From NCBI GenBank assembly GCA_013399895.1, contig VXBA01006210.1, forward strand, positions 945,502-1,009,501: a stretch of DNA of 64,000 nucleotides. The letters are read 5' to 3'. Positions 26,393-37,600 of this stretch are shown piece after piece. The stretch is from Serilophus lunatus. Lineage: Eukaryota > Chordata > Aves > Passeriformes > Eurylaimidae. A program made the translations under genes and the position numbers. Within the stretch, counting starts at the first letter, position 1, and each line of letters opens with the position of its first letter. The notes beneath the pieces were generated by a model that made no database searches, was not told where the DNA came from, and saw only the letters and a list, made by a program, of their open reading frames with translations.

Positions 26393-26835
26393 CAGAGAAT
26401 CATAGGATATGCTGAGTTGGAAGGGACCCACCAGCATCATCAAGTCCAGCTCCCGGCCCTGTGCAGGACACCTCAAGAATGACACCATGTGCCTGAGAGT
26501 GTTGTCCAAGTGCTTCTTGTACTCTGTCAGGCTTGGTGCTGTGACCACTTTCCTGGGAGCCTGTTCCAGTGCTCAGCCACCCCCTGGGTGAAAAACATTT
26601 TCCTGATACCCAACCTAAACTTCCCTCGACTCGTTTTCATGCCATTTGCTCGAGTCCTGTCATGGAGGAGAGCAGTACTTGTCCCTCCACTTCCCCTCAT
26701 GAGGATGTTGAAGGTCTCCCCTCAGTCTCCTCTTTTCCAGGCTGCACAAACCAAGTGTTCTCAGCTGCTTCCCATCAGGCTTCCCCTCCTGACATTTCAC
26801 CCTGCTCACGGCCCTCCTTTGGCCGTTAATAGCTT
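26393..26835 (-). mobile_element. CR1 LINE fragment, 3' end
   Basis: The plus strand starts with CAGAGAATCATAGGATATG and GAGTTGGAAGGGACCCACCA, the reverse complement of the CR1 3' UTR and its ATTCTATG-type tail. It continues into reverse-complemented CR1 3' sequence (for example TCCAGTGCTCAGCCACCCCC, then CTCAGTCTCCTCTTTTCCAG). The element is therefore on the minus strand, with an intact-looking 3' end at about 26393 and 5' truncation near 26835, the usual state of CR1 copies. It sits about 250 bp upstream of the KYAT3 CpG island. Overlapping open frames are CR1 relics or read-through into the island. Confidence 0.9.
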
Positions 26836-27084
26836 AGTGTCTTTCTTGCATTGTTGTGCCCCAAACTGCACTCACCGCTCAAGGGGAGGCCACAGCAGGG
26901 CAGGGCAGGGAGGGGAAATCACCTCCTCGGACCGGCTGGCGGGGCTTTGCCTGATGCCCACCAGGGGGTGTGTGTGTGTGGCTCCACATGCTGCTGGGCA
27001 CGAAGAGATCACAAAAATCGTAATTCAAGTTCCGACCAAAAAAAAAAAATTCAAAAAGACATGCACCGTAACTTGGTAACGAGG

Positions 27085-27565
27085 AGACACCGCCAGCCCT
27101 TCGTTCAGCCCCGCCGTTGTGCCCCAGGGCGAGCGGGGCGGCACCGGAGGGCACAGCGCTCCCCGCCCCGCAGGGCGGCCCCGGCTCCGCCCCGGCGGGT
27201 CCGGGGGCGGCGGAGGCGGAGGCGCTCGGGGGCGGTGAGTGAGTTGTGGGGGCGGTGAGTGAGTCGTGGGGGCGGTGAGTGAGTCGTGGCGGCGCTGCCC
27301 GGGGCGGAGGCGCTGCCTCGGGGTCTCTCTGTCCCTCGGGCCTGCGGGGCGGACGGGCCGAGCTGGGCTGGCCGCGCTGGCCGCCCCGCAGAGCGGCCGG
27401 GGCCGGTGGCGGGCCCGGGGAAGCTCTCGCTGACCGCTCGGCCTGTGGGTGGGTGGATGGATGGGTGGGGACGGGCGGTGCTGGTGCCCGGAGGGTTCTG
27501 CCCTCTCCGACTCTGCCTTGCACACGTGGAGCGCTGGAAACAGGCGTGGGTGGGAGGGTAGGTGC
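27085..27565 (+). promoter_or_regulatory. KYAT3: CpG island, KYAT3 promoter and first exon
   Basis: A compact CpG-rich block has several GC boxes (CTCCGCCCCG motifs near 27160-27195, and GGGGGCGG). It precedes the KYAT3 coding exons on the plus strand, with no other gene between. The first, noncoding exon probably ends at one of three GGCG|GTGAGT donors at 27234, 27254 or 27274. The start site is not defined by a TATA box and is inferred to lie upstream of 27230. Confidence 0.75.
27228..27287 (+). repeat. 3 x 20-bp tandem repeat carrying splice donors
   Basis: Three head-to-tail copies of a 20-base unit (GGGGGCGGTGAGTGAGTCGT; the first copy has TTGT at the end) follow one another. Each unit contains GGCG|GTGAGTGAGT, a near-consensus 5' splice site. 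The array lies where exon 1 of KYAT3 should end, so the gene appears to have three equivalent donors spaced 20 bp apart. Confidence 0.9.
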
Positions 27566-30500
27566 GCTACGCAGGGGCTGAATGGGAGAACCGCTCTGTG
27601 AGGGGAAATAAAAGTAAGGAAAACCCCTCTCCTCAATCCATGTGGTGAAATCTGTTTCTCCGCACGCAGTTTTCTCCGTTGCTTGCAGGTTATGGAGGAA
27701 AGGGCAAAATGTTGACTACTATGACAAATCCTTTGCATACAGCAAGTTTGAAGTTCAGTGCACTTACCCAGCTTCCCTGGGAACAGTGGTTTTGGCAACA
27801 GTTCTCAATAAGTTGTTTATTACTCATAGAGGGCAAGGGAAAAAAAGTTTTGGAAAGGCCTTCCCTGATAAGATGACACCTTTTCTTTCTCCAAAGCTTT
27901 CCTTCTCTAGGCAATACAGAGACAGTCCTTCAAAGGCTTGACAACATTTGGCTGAGGTGTAATATTTTCCAGGTTTGAATATCCAACAGATATATAGCAA
28001 AACCGAAATATAATAGGGATTATATTTACTTTATGACATTATCGTGGTGGCTGACAGGCTTTCAGTGTTTCTAGTAATGTTTGTCACTGGGACTGGACAG
28101 TAAAATGAGGCTATTTGTTACATGAGAAAAAAATGTAGCATTTTAAGATGTCTAGCCAAAAGTCATTCAAGCTGTATTGGCATAGTCTTTATAGATGTGG
28201 TGTAACTGAAGCTCAAAACTGAAGGAGCAGAAGCATTTGGCCTTTAGTTTCAAGGGAGGAAAATCAATTAATTACAAATTGTAACCTTTCATGAAACACC
28301 CCTGGGGTTCAGCAGCACCTGAGGTAAGGGTGCTGTATGACCAGGAGGTTGGGCAGCTGTGGAGGAGCAGAAGAGCCCGCAGCTCAGGGGTTGTGTCTGT
28401 GCTGGAGCAGTTCTAAAGCACAGCATGGCTACATGATTGTTGGTACACAGGTATATTTATATAGTTCTCATGACAAAGTGTAACTGTAACATCAAACCTG
28501 AGTTTAAACCATACTAGCAACCACGATGTGTCTTCCTCCCAGCCCCACTAAACAGCCTTCCTTGCTTCTCACTCCCAGAAATACAGAAAGCTGCCAGGAG
28601 TTATCCTGGCATTTGTTATCCTTTTCCCCCCAACGTGTTGATTTTCCTGTTTTCTCTATGGATGTGCAAGTCTGAATTCCAGGAGGACTGACTACTGAGC
28701 ATGAATGCTTCAGAGCTCTGAAAATTAGAATGGAATGAAAAGTATTCCTTCCTGTTAATTGCTGAGTTTAACTGACACAACTGTTTGCCAAAAAGCTGGT
28801 GTCTGACTCCGGAACTGAAAAAAGAAACAATAATAAGACTAAGAAACAAGGAATACCTTTTCCTTCCCTCATGGAGATAAGTGCATTTTCTGTGTTTGAA
28901 GAACCTTACCAGTTTTGAAGAGAGTTAAATGGAGTTTGCAGTATTTCTGTAGCTGCCTAAGACTGTAATTTTCCTGAGCTGGAAGAAACTTTATATCTCA
29001 ATGAGAAAAACTTAGTTTAGGACATGACTTGCAGAGATTGATGTGCCTATACATATATATTTGGTTGTTGCCCAAACACATACATCAGTAATAATTAAGA
29101 GTGCACTCATCCTAAAAGTACCAGTAAATAATTCTTTTGAGCCTGTGATATGTTTTAGTAGGTCATGTGCAATTATAGTCAGAATGTGTGGGTTTGGAGG
29201 AAAAAAAGAGTAGGCTTGGCTTTCTTTTTTTTTTTTTTTGGAGAACAGTGTGGGACAGTATCTATTATATTAAGGAGGCCTTTCCTTTTACTTCCTAGAG
29301 TAGCTTAAGTGGAAGTATTGAAAGTTGCAGATGAGAGAAGTGATATTTTTAGAACTAAAAATATCAGAAAAGTATTTTATATGAAGCTTTTTTATTTAAT
29401 GGCCAGTAGTTGTGTCTGAGTCTTGAGTCTGAAAAAATGCTGTCTGGCATTCACTGGAAAAGTGTCACAAAGATTGAAACACAGTGGGAGAAATGTTACA
29501 TGCTAGTGCCTTGTCTTACTGAGGCTGTTCAACAAAGTATTGTTTCCATTATGTTCCTTATAAAGTTTCCACAGTTCCTACATTTCTGGCGTGTTGAAGG
29601 TGGATATAATTTTTATTTCAGGTATTTCAGTTACTTGCAGAGTTTGACCACTCACAGTGATACAGGTCTGCTGTTGCTTGTGCAGTGTTGTGGTTTTGCA
29701 TGATTGCCTTGTGTTGAATAGTGGTTTGCAAATACCACACCACTTTTTAATGCTGGAAATATTTACAACTGTTAACAATTTTTCTTACAAAACTTGCAAG
29801 TTAGTTTTGCATGTAAGGCTTGCAAGTTTTTTATTTAATTTTTCTGTTTCTCAGTACAAAATGAAACAGGCAAAGATATGCATGTTTGTCCCTCAGTGGT
29901 AACTACTGCAAGCATTTGCAGTGTGCTGCAAGAATGATCCTGTCTTTGGTCTGACCCCACATTGTTGTGGTCACGTTTAAGATGGTATCAGCATGTTACA
30001 AAAGTAGTTTTTGTAAGGTTACACAAGGAGAGAAATAGAGACCTTCCCAATATTTGATTTCACATAGTTATTATCAAAGATTATGGTGAATATGCTAAGT
30101 GGTTTTCTTAGAAGTAACTTAAAATGGATTTATAGATCTTTTTTAAACAGATATATTTCTTTTGTGTCTTTCAGAGTATCTGCAGACTAGTGTCAAAGAT
30201 TTAGTTGCTGTTTACTTTTGATAGTCCTCATGCCAGCAGAGTTTTTTCTTATAAAGGAATTTCAGTTGTTTACTTGGAGATTGCTAAATGCAGTGGGATT
30301 ACATGGGTATTTTTGAAGGCCTGGTTGACTTAGCTACAACCCAGTACTGTGTGAGAAAGACCCTAATTTCAGAGTTGAGACAGAGTTTGTAGCACTGGAA
30401 TATGAGAAAGGCAAAATCAGCATAAACTCAGCTCATGCAATGAGGCATCCTTAAGAGGGAGTATTGGTTGGCCTTAGAATTCTATTAGTTTGTAAGTGTA

Positions 30501-31535
30501 AAGAACACTTTCTTGTTGGACTAAGAGTATTCTTAATGAAAACATGTTACACTTTGATATTAAATTGTCTTTTCTACTTCTGCTTGCATGGTGTTGTTTT
30601 AAAAGGCAAGACATTCCTTTGCTTCTGATACAAATAGTATAGTTTTTTCTTTCTTTTTTTTCTTCTCTTCCCCTTTTCAGGTAGCAAAGTCTTGAGGGAG
30701 CAGGAGTTATCTATTCTTTAACGAGTAAACTTTGGAAAACAAGGTAGTAATTATACTGCTGTGGGTACTGTGTGTCTGACATAGATCTGTGGGTTACATG
30801 TTTCTCTTTAACACATTCCAGTCATTTTGACATATATATATGATATATATATGTTTAAAAATACATTCTGGAAGTAGTTGCTTGAAGTACCAGCTTTTAA
30901 CTTTGTAGTTACTGATTAACAGGATACATTTTCTCCAGTCAGAGAATGATCTGTTGCTTCAACCAGAATGCCTTTACTAGCTCTCTGTTTTCTGTCATGG
31001 GAGATATTTGGTGTTTGCCAACTCACTGGGGCAAAACTCAGTATAGTTACATCAAGTGTGTAGGCCTGCCTCTCTAGTGTGATTGAGGATCTTAATTATC
31101 CAGGTTTCAGAAGGCCTGATTTGAAACACTTGGAAATGGAGACCAGTTTTAAAAATGTGTAACTTTTTAAAAAGTGAGCTCTTTTCACAGCTATCTATAT
31201 TGGCAGTTGTAAGAGCAACTTTTATTACACATTCTAACAGAGACTTTGAAGCTTGAATTACATTTAGTCTTAATTATTATTCACAGAAAAAAAGTGCTGT
31301 CAAATAAACTAAACCTTCCTTTGAGATATTTAGAAACATTTTGCAGCCCTGTCAGTTAGAAAGTTTCATCCTCTATGGCTCCAACTATGATAAGGTAATA
31401 ATTTACCGGAGTTTACTTAATTGAAACAAAATCACTGGAGGGAAGAGAAGAGGCTCCTTTAAAATTGCTTGGTGATGTGTAGAAACTCATTCTTAGAATG
31501 TGTCAGGTTTTTCAGGTCACTTATTTATTATGCAG

Positions 31536-31636
31536 GCATGTTTTTTGCTTCACGAAACTTCTGTTGCCATGGCATTAGAACATACCAGCTACGAACATAT
31601 TTGCTTTCCAGATCCATCAAACATTCAGCCTCTGCA
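31536..31636 (+). other. KYAT3: KYAT3 leader exon (mitochondrial presequence)
   Basis: The acceptor TTATTATGCAG precedes 31536 and the donor GCA|GTAAGT follows 31636. The exon supplies only two 5' UTR bases, then ATG and 33 codons ([20 protein letters not shown], then [13 protein letters not shown]). The peptide has six Arg/Lys and no acidic residue, and it matches the position and style of the human KYAT3 leader. Skipping it would join exon 1 to 34784, where ACAATGG begins a 419-residue form without presequence, equivalent to the shorter human isoform. Confidence 0.85.
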
Positions 31637-34600
31637 GTAAGTATTCCTTCAGCTTCATAGAGAAAACTATTTCATGCAATATTTCAGTGATGTACTAATT
31701 TTGGAATGTTGCAAATGTATGTTCATTAGCTGTGTTTTCTTTATTACTTGTACCTAGATCCAAACATTTGCTCTCAAGAGCAAAGTAAGATATTTGAATC
31801 AGTCAAATATTAACCACAGTAGCATAACAGAATTTGGTGATTATTGTCCTATGTGTCCTTTTCAGTCATTAAAGTCACATCTAACACATATCACACCAGA
31901 AGGGTTGCCTAGTTATTAGGGAGAGGCTTCACAAACAGGAGACAGGTTCAATCTCCTCTTTATCAAGGCTTTTGGTAAGATAATTAATTTCTCTGTATCT
32001 CAGTTTTCTTTTGCTGAAATAAGAGTAGTGGTGCTTCCTGATGCTGCAATAACAAGGGATCTACAAGCATCTCAAATTTAATTTTATGCAGAATCTTCTC
32101 AATTTCCCAGCCTAACTGCTGGGATAAGATTATCTATCTTTAAGTCTTCCTGTTTCACTGAGAGAAAACAGCTTTGCAACATGGTATGTGGTTGGGGGTC
32201 ACAGTCACAGCTTTGCATATAGAACATTGGAATGTAAATTGTGTTACCAGGTCAGAACAGGAGTACATCCAGTTAGCAAATTGTGTCAACTAAGGCACAT
32301 GCCAGATTTTCTTTTAGCATGCAAGCCACTTTGAAGGTCAGTTTTTGCCTGAGTCATATGCTGTATGTATTTCTATTTAATGGAGTTGGATATTCTCACT
32401 AAATGTCCTGAAATTTAATACTGGTTGTTTTTTATTTTAGTTTTAATTTTCTTAAAATTTTGGCCTCAGTTGTAGCTTTTGGCGTTGAATTCTAAAATTT
32501 ATTTATGTATCATGTAAAAGTATTTGCTTTCAATATTATTAAACTTGTTGCGATTCAATTTCATTACAAGTTTCTTTGTATTAGGAAGACAGATAAATAC
32601 AAACAGCAGACTTTCTATCTGGTGCTTTCCTTGTTAGAAAGTGTTAGGGAAAGTAGGAGTTAGAGCAGTTAGAGTTTGATGAAGATCTACTTCTGCTTAA
32701 CTCTGTTCTTAAGTCATAGACATCCCAGCCTTGCACCTAGAAATGGCTTGAAGATTATCAAATGATAATATAACTGGGCTAAAATAAAAAAAGCTTTTGA
32801 AATTTTTCATGACCTTCTGGAGGAAAGGTAATTTTAAAATGTCAGTTAATTGGCTGGGTTTCTCAAAATAGTAAGGTCCACGTGAACCCCGCCGTAAACT
32901 GAATGTGTGAAAACCTGAAAACCAATGAATGTCTAGCTATTCCATTTTAAAACTAGTTCCAAGGCACAAAAAAAGGAAATAAATAGGAAGATTTGAATCA
33001 TTAAATATTTAAACTTAAATAGTAAGGAGCTCTAAGGGTAAGGCTTATTTTACTTAATATATTTTTAGCTAGGCATGAGTTAATGCTTAACTTCATTAAC
33101 TCAATGCAGTTAAAATCTACATTATAGTTAATTATAAAAGGCCTGCTGCTAATAAGCCTTTTGCTTTTAGCAAATTGAAACAATTTCAACAAGAAATAGT
33201 CCATGGATCAAATTTACTCATGGCAACATACAGAATTCTCATTATTAACTGGCAAGATTCAAGGTAGGACTTATTCCTTCCAGTATGACAAGTAATCAGT
33301 ATGTAAAAAAAAGAAGGGTGTGTATGTGGTTCAGTCTAAGTAGTATCTGTGTATTTTTAAAATATGGCCAAACATTAATCATGTAAAATTGGATTAATCT
33401 TCTAAACCATATGTGTATTTTTAAATAGATGCAGTACAGATTACCTAGTCAGAATTCTCTCTTCATGCCCTCTTGTTCTACATTAAGAAGTATGATTTCA
33501 CCTGGGTAGTTATCTTAATGGTTTTCTTCCTGAGGACAAATCAAAGGTGTCCACTGTTTGATTCCTATGGTGTTCATGTTGCATAATTGAGGGCAGAGTC
33601 AGATTTGTAGAGAAGACATATGAGCAGAGAGGTAACTGTTTAATTTTATAGCTTTCCATTCTTCAAATCACAATGTATATGGTGGCTCCATTGCTGTGAA
33701 CAGCTTGCATACAAATGTGTGCCTGCTGCATAATGTTTCTACTGAGTTATTTCCATTGATTCAAAATTGAAACTTGGAATGTGGTGGCAATGCAGACAAT
33801 TTCCTCTGAGTATGGTGGCTAAAGTATGATTTTTGAATCTTTCCGATGATAACAAGAGCTGACAGTGGTAAAAGTAGCTAACAATCAGTTGTTTGACTCA
33901 AAGAAAAAGGAGTGTCTGGAGTGCTGAGGGACTATGTAACTTAATTTTTTTTCTGATATTGAGCTGGTATACAATGATAGATATGAGCCTGTGCTTTTTT
34001 TGTTTGCACATAGAAATAAATATGGTTTTCTTTTTCCTAACTTTCTTTTCTCTTTTTAGCTTAAAAATATCCCAGCTATCAGTAGGTTTTTCTCTGCTTC
34101 TGTAGAGAGTACTCACTGAAAGTCTACTCTACAGTTTTCCAATACTTAATCGGAATTCCGATACTTTTCAATATTTAAGGTCTGAATATCCAACAAAAAC
34201 ATACTCTGATTCCAATATCTGATTTAAGTTCTGAATGTCCAACAAAAACATATTCTGATATGGGTTTGCTAAGCTGTAAGTAGATGCATTAAAGTTTTAA
34301 AAGTCTGAGTTAAAATTGGAAATGTCTTTGCTATTCTTTCCTCTTACTCAACAATGTAACAAATAAAATTGCATTGCAAATGCTTGCTTTCCAAACTGGA
34401 TTGAGCAGGAATTGGGCTAGAAATAGCACAGTTGTTAACATATAAAAGAGAAAGTACATAGGCTGTTTTTTTCCTTTTAGGTCACCTTTTAAACTTATTG
34501 AGCTAAATTATGTCCCTCCTCTATCCTTGCTGAAAATTTAGGGGCTTTAGATAATGATGAATGAGAATTTGGGATATTTTTGTCTATTTTTTTGTTAATC

Positions 34601-37600
34601 TGAATTCAAGCTATTAGGGAAGCTTTGATGAAAGGATGTATCTATAATTTGGTGAACTACTGAGTTCAGCTGGTGGTGGTATATTTGAGAAAGTATGAAG
34701 GAGGGTTTGTCCTGCAGAATCCAATATATTGTACTTTGTCTTTCTTAACAAAACCCTTCTGTCTGTATATTTTGATCTTGCAGACAATGGCCTTCAGACA
34801 CAAGAACACAAGACGAATTGAAGGCCTTGATAGCAATGTGTGGTAAGTAAAAGGAAAATATCTGCAAATTTCAGAAAATGTCTTTGGCTGATGTATTTTC
34901 TTTCCAAATTGATAATTATTGCCAATAATAATGGCAGTTGCTGTCTGTGCTGGAATATATGTGGTACCTGTTTAGAAGCAGTGAATGAAATTCAGTTAAA
35001 GGTGTGATGAATTGTTATTTTTGAGCTCTTAAATATTAGGCTTGGGCTTCTCTACATCTAGTAAACCACTTAAGACAAATATAACTCTTGGGCGTGGTAG
35101 TATAGCTGACTTTCGAATTTAAATGTTAATTCTGTTGAGTAATGTATTTCCGTTACTAAATAAGTCAGATTGTTTTTAAAGCCATTATACTTGGCTTTAT
35201 AATTTAGTTTATTATTTTTAATACGTGTTTCTAGGTATTAAATTGGTCTTAAAGCAATGTTGCCATCATTCATAAATATGGAATTTTCTTAGGCGGTGAA
35301 AACACTATTATGGGCTTACCTTAGTTGTATACATGTGTGTACATATATACGAAGTGTTTTGATCATTCAGGCTCAGGCTAATTTTTAGCAGTTTGTATTA
35401 ATTTCTGGCAGAACTATGATGCTATGTGGAGGGGTTTTAGTTTAGCTTTGCTATTTTTAAATCTTGTTAACATTTCAGTAGGGAGGAAAGAATAAAGTAT
35501 AACAAACAGCGACCTGTGAAGGGAGGAAGGAAAAATGTTCATGTCTAGCAGGTTATTAGGAACAGTTCATGAGCAGCCTGAAACAGTCTGTTGCATACAA
35601 TAAAAAAATATAGCACTCTGAAGTGTCTGGGTATTTTAAATGACAGCTTCAAATGACAGAATTTAGTCTTTAAATCATTAATATGCCTGGTGTTCCATTT
35701 CTGCCTATATCCAGAGTTTGTGCATGTGCACATCTGGGCATAGTTCTGCTGGCAGAAAAGTTATTCTGTGGATGCAGAATGTCAGACATTTTCTTGGGTG
35801 GCCTCTGACTCCCATGGCTACTTTCCATTGTCCCAGCACTCAGCTCTTCATAGCAGCACTCTACTTAAACCTCTTTCCACTGCTGTGAATTTGTCAAAAG
35901 TGAAACAATTTTTTTTCCTTTTAATCCTAATGAATGAAAAGATAATTTTATCTAGTATGTTAACTTTAAGTTGTTTTTCACTTTAGGGTTGAATTTACAA
36001 AAGTGGCAGCAGATCCCTCTATTGTTAATCTTGGTCAAGGCCTTCCTGATATCTCCCCTCCCAGCTATGTTAAAGAAGAGCTGGCAAAGGCAGCAGCAGT
36101 TGACAGACTGAATCAGTACACACGAGGCTTTGTAAGTATTGTGGAGCTTAAGCACCCAAGTTCGTGGAAAACGTGCCACAGGGACAAATAATTCACTTTG
36201 CTTTAAGTTGGTTTTATCTATAGGTCATACTGTTATGTCCCAAATTAAGTTGATCTAGTAGCCTTATCTGTTACTAATGAAATTCCTCTGTGTAGGCTCC
36301 TTCAAGGCAAATCCTTCAGATAGAGAAAAATGGTAGGGCATGTCTGAGATAGACTGTCTCTGAAGAGTGAATTCACAGTTTAAAGAATGTAATTTTTACA
36401 TTTACCTCAGATTTTGTTCAGTGTGATCAGGAATAATTCATTATAATGGTAGAATGAGAAAGATCCTACTTCAGACAGAGCCTCTATGATCAAGAAAATA
36501 TTCACCCATAGCAGTTAGTAGATTTTAGTGGAGGCTGGGATGAATACAGGAATTTTTTGCTCCTGGAAGACAGTCACTACCCATTCTGTAAGTTGGCCTG
36601 TAGAGTGTATGTCTTAAGCTGGGGATGTGTGTGCAACATTTATCATTGTCCAAGGCAGGATATTCCAGTGGACTGTTACTGTTTCACTATAACCACATCT
36701 CGTTTGCTCTTTTGGTCTTCTATTTTGTAGTAAAGATATATTGCTCAACTGAGAATTGTGTATCAGGATTGATCATAAAGAGTCTATCTAATATTTTTCT
36801 AGATGACCATGTTATGCAACAGTGATAAAAAAGCATTGAATAGACTGGTAGGCCAGAAATTGTGTTAGTAGTCATGGCATCACTGTGTATGTATTCCAAC
36901 AAAAATTTTTGCCTATTCTCTGAGAATGTGCATACATTAAATGTGATGGAGAGCAGCAGCAGCAGCCAGCAGTTCCCTAAAGGACAAGTTCTCACAGCAG
37001 AGTGGAGGTCTCACCTTCCAGGGCCTGGTCCCACAGTACCTGAGCAAGGCAGGTTTTCGAGCGCAGCGTTTGTGGTAGCAGAGGTAGGAGGGATGAGAAG
37101 GAATGGCGCCCATCCATATGATAATTGAGCCATTAGTCTCAGCGGCACTTGGAGCTCTCATTGACTGTAGGGCTGTGGCCCGTAAAGTGGCCTAATGTGA
37201 CTTGGGTGCTGCAGCATTCCTGTCTTGCCATGGTGCTCATGGCAAGAAATGGCTGTCACGTGAATCGGCAATGACTTGTAAGCCTTAATTTATGGTAATG
37301 TTTTTGTTTACAGAAGGGTTCATGATGTGATGCCTCGTGTATAGACCTTCAATATTTTAGAGGATTTTTTTGTTACGTAGTTGCATTTTCTTAAGGAGCT
37401 GTTTTCTATTTCTACCAAGTATCCCAAAAGAAAAAAGATTTTTACAGCAGGAATCCTGCTGTTTCCCTGAGTAAACAGAATTGTACCTTCTTATTTCCAT
37501 ATTATATATGATCTTTGTTGCATGTTTGTTTTCTTGTTCTTTGCACATTTTGAGTAGAATATGTTAACTGTTATGTCCCTGGAGGAGACACAAATGGTGA

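Larger units (their letters stand above)
31637..34783 (+). other. KYAT3: KYAT3 intron after the leader exon
   Basis: About 3.1 kb of AT-rich intronic sequence with no recognised gene or repeat family. The intron before it (about 27275-31535) is also featureless apart from homopolymer runs (T run at 29225-29240) and a TA-rich dyad at 30831-30853. Confidence 0.7.

Noticed and set aside
26489..27079. 196-residue plus-strand frame
   Set aside because: It is the antisense of a CR1 fragment running into the KYAT3 promoter island.
26879..27798. Minus-strand frames of 214 and 257 codons over the KYAT3 island
   Set aside because: Proline/arginine-rich composition artefacts of CpG-island sequence with no conserved domain.
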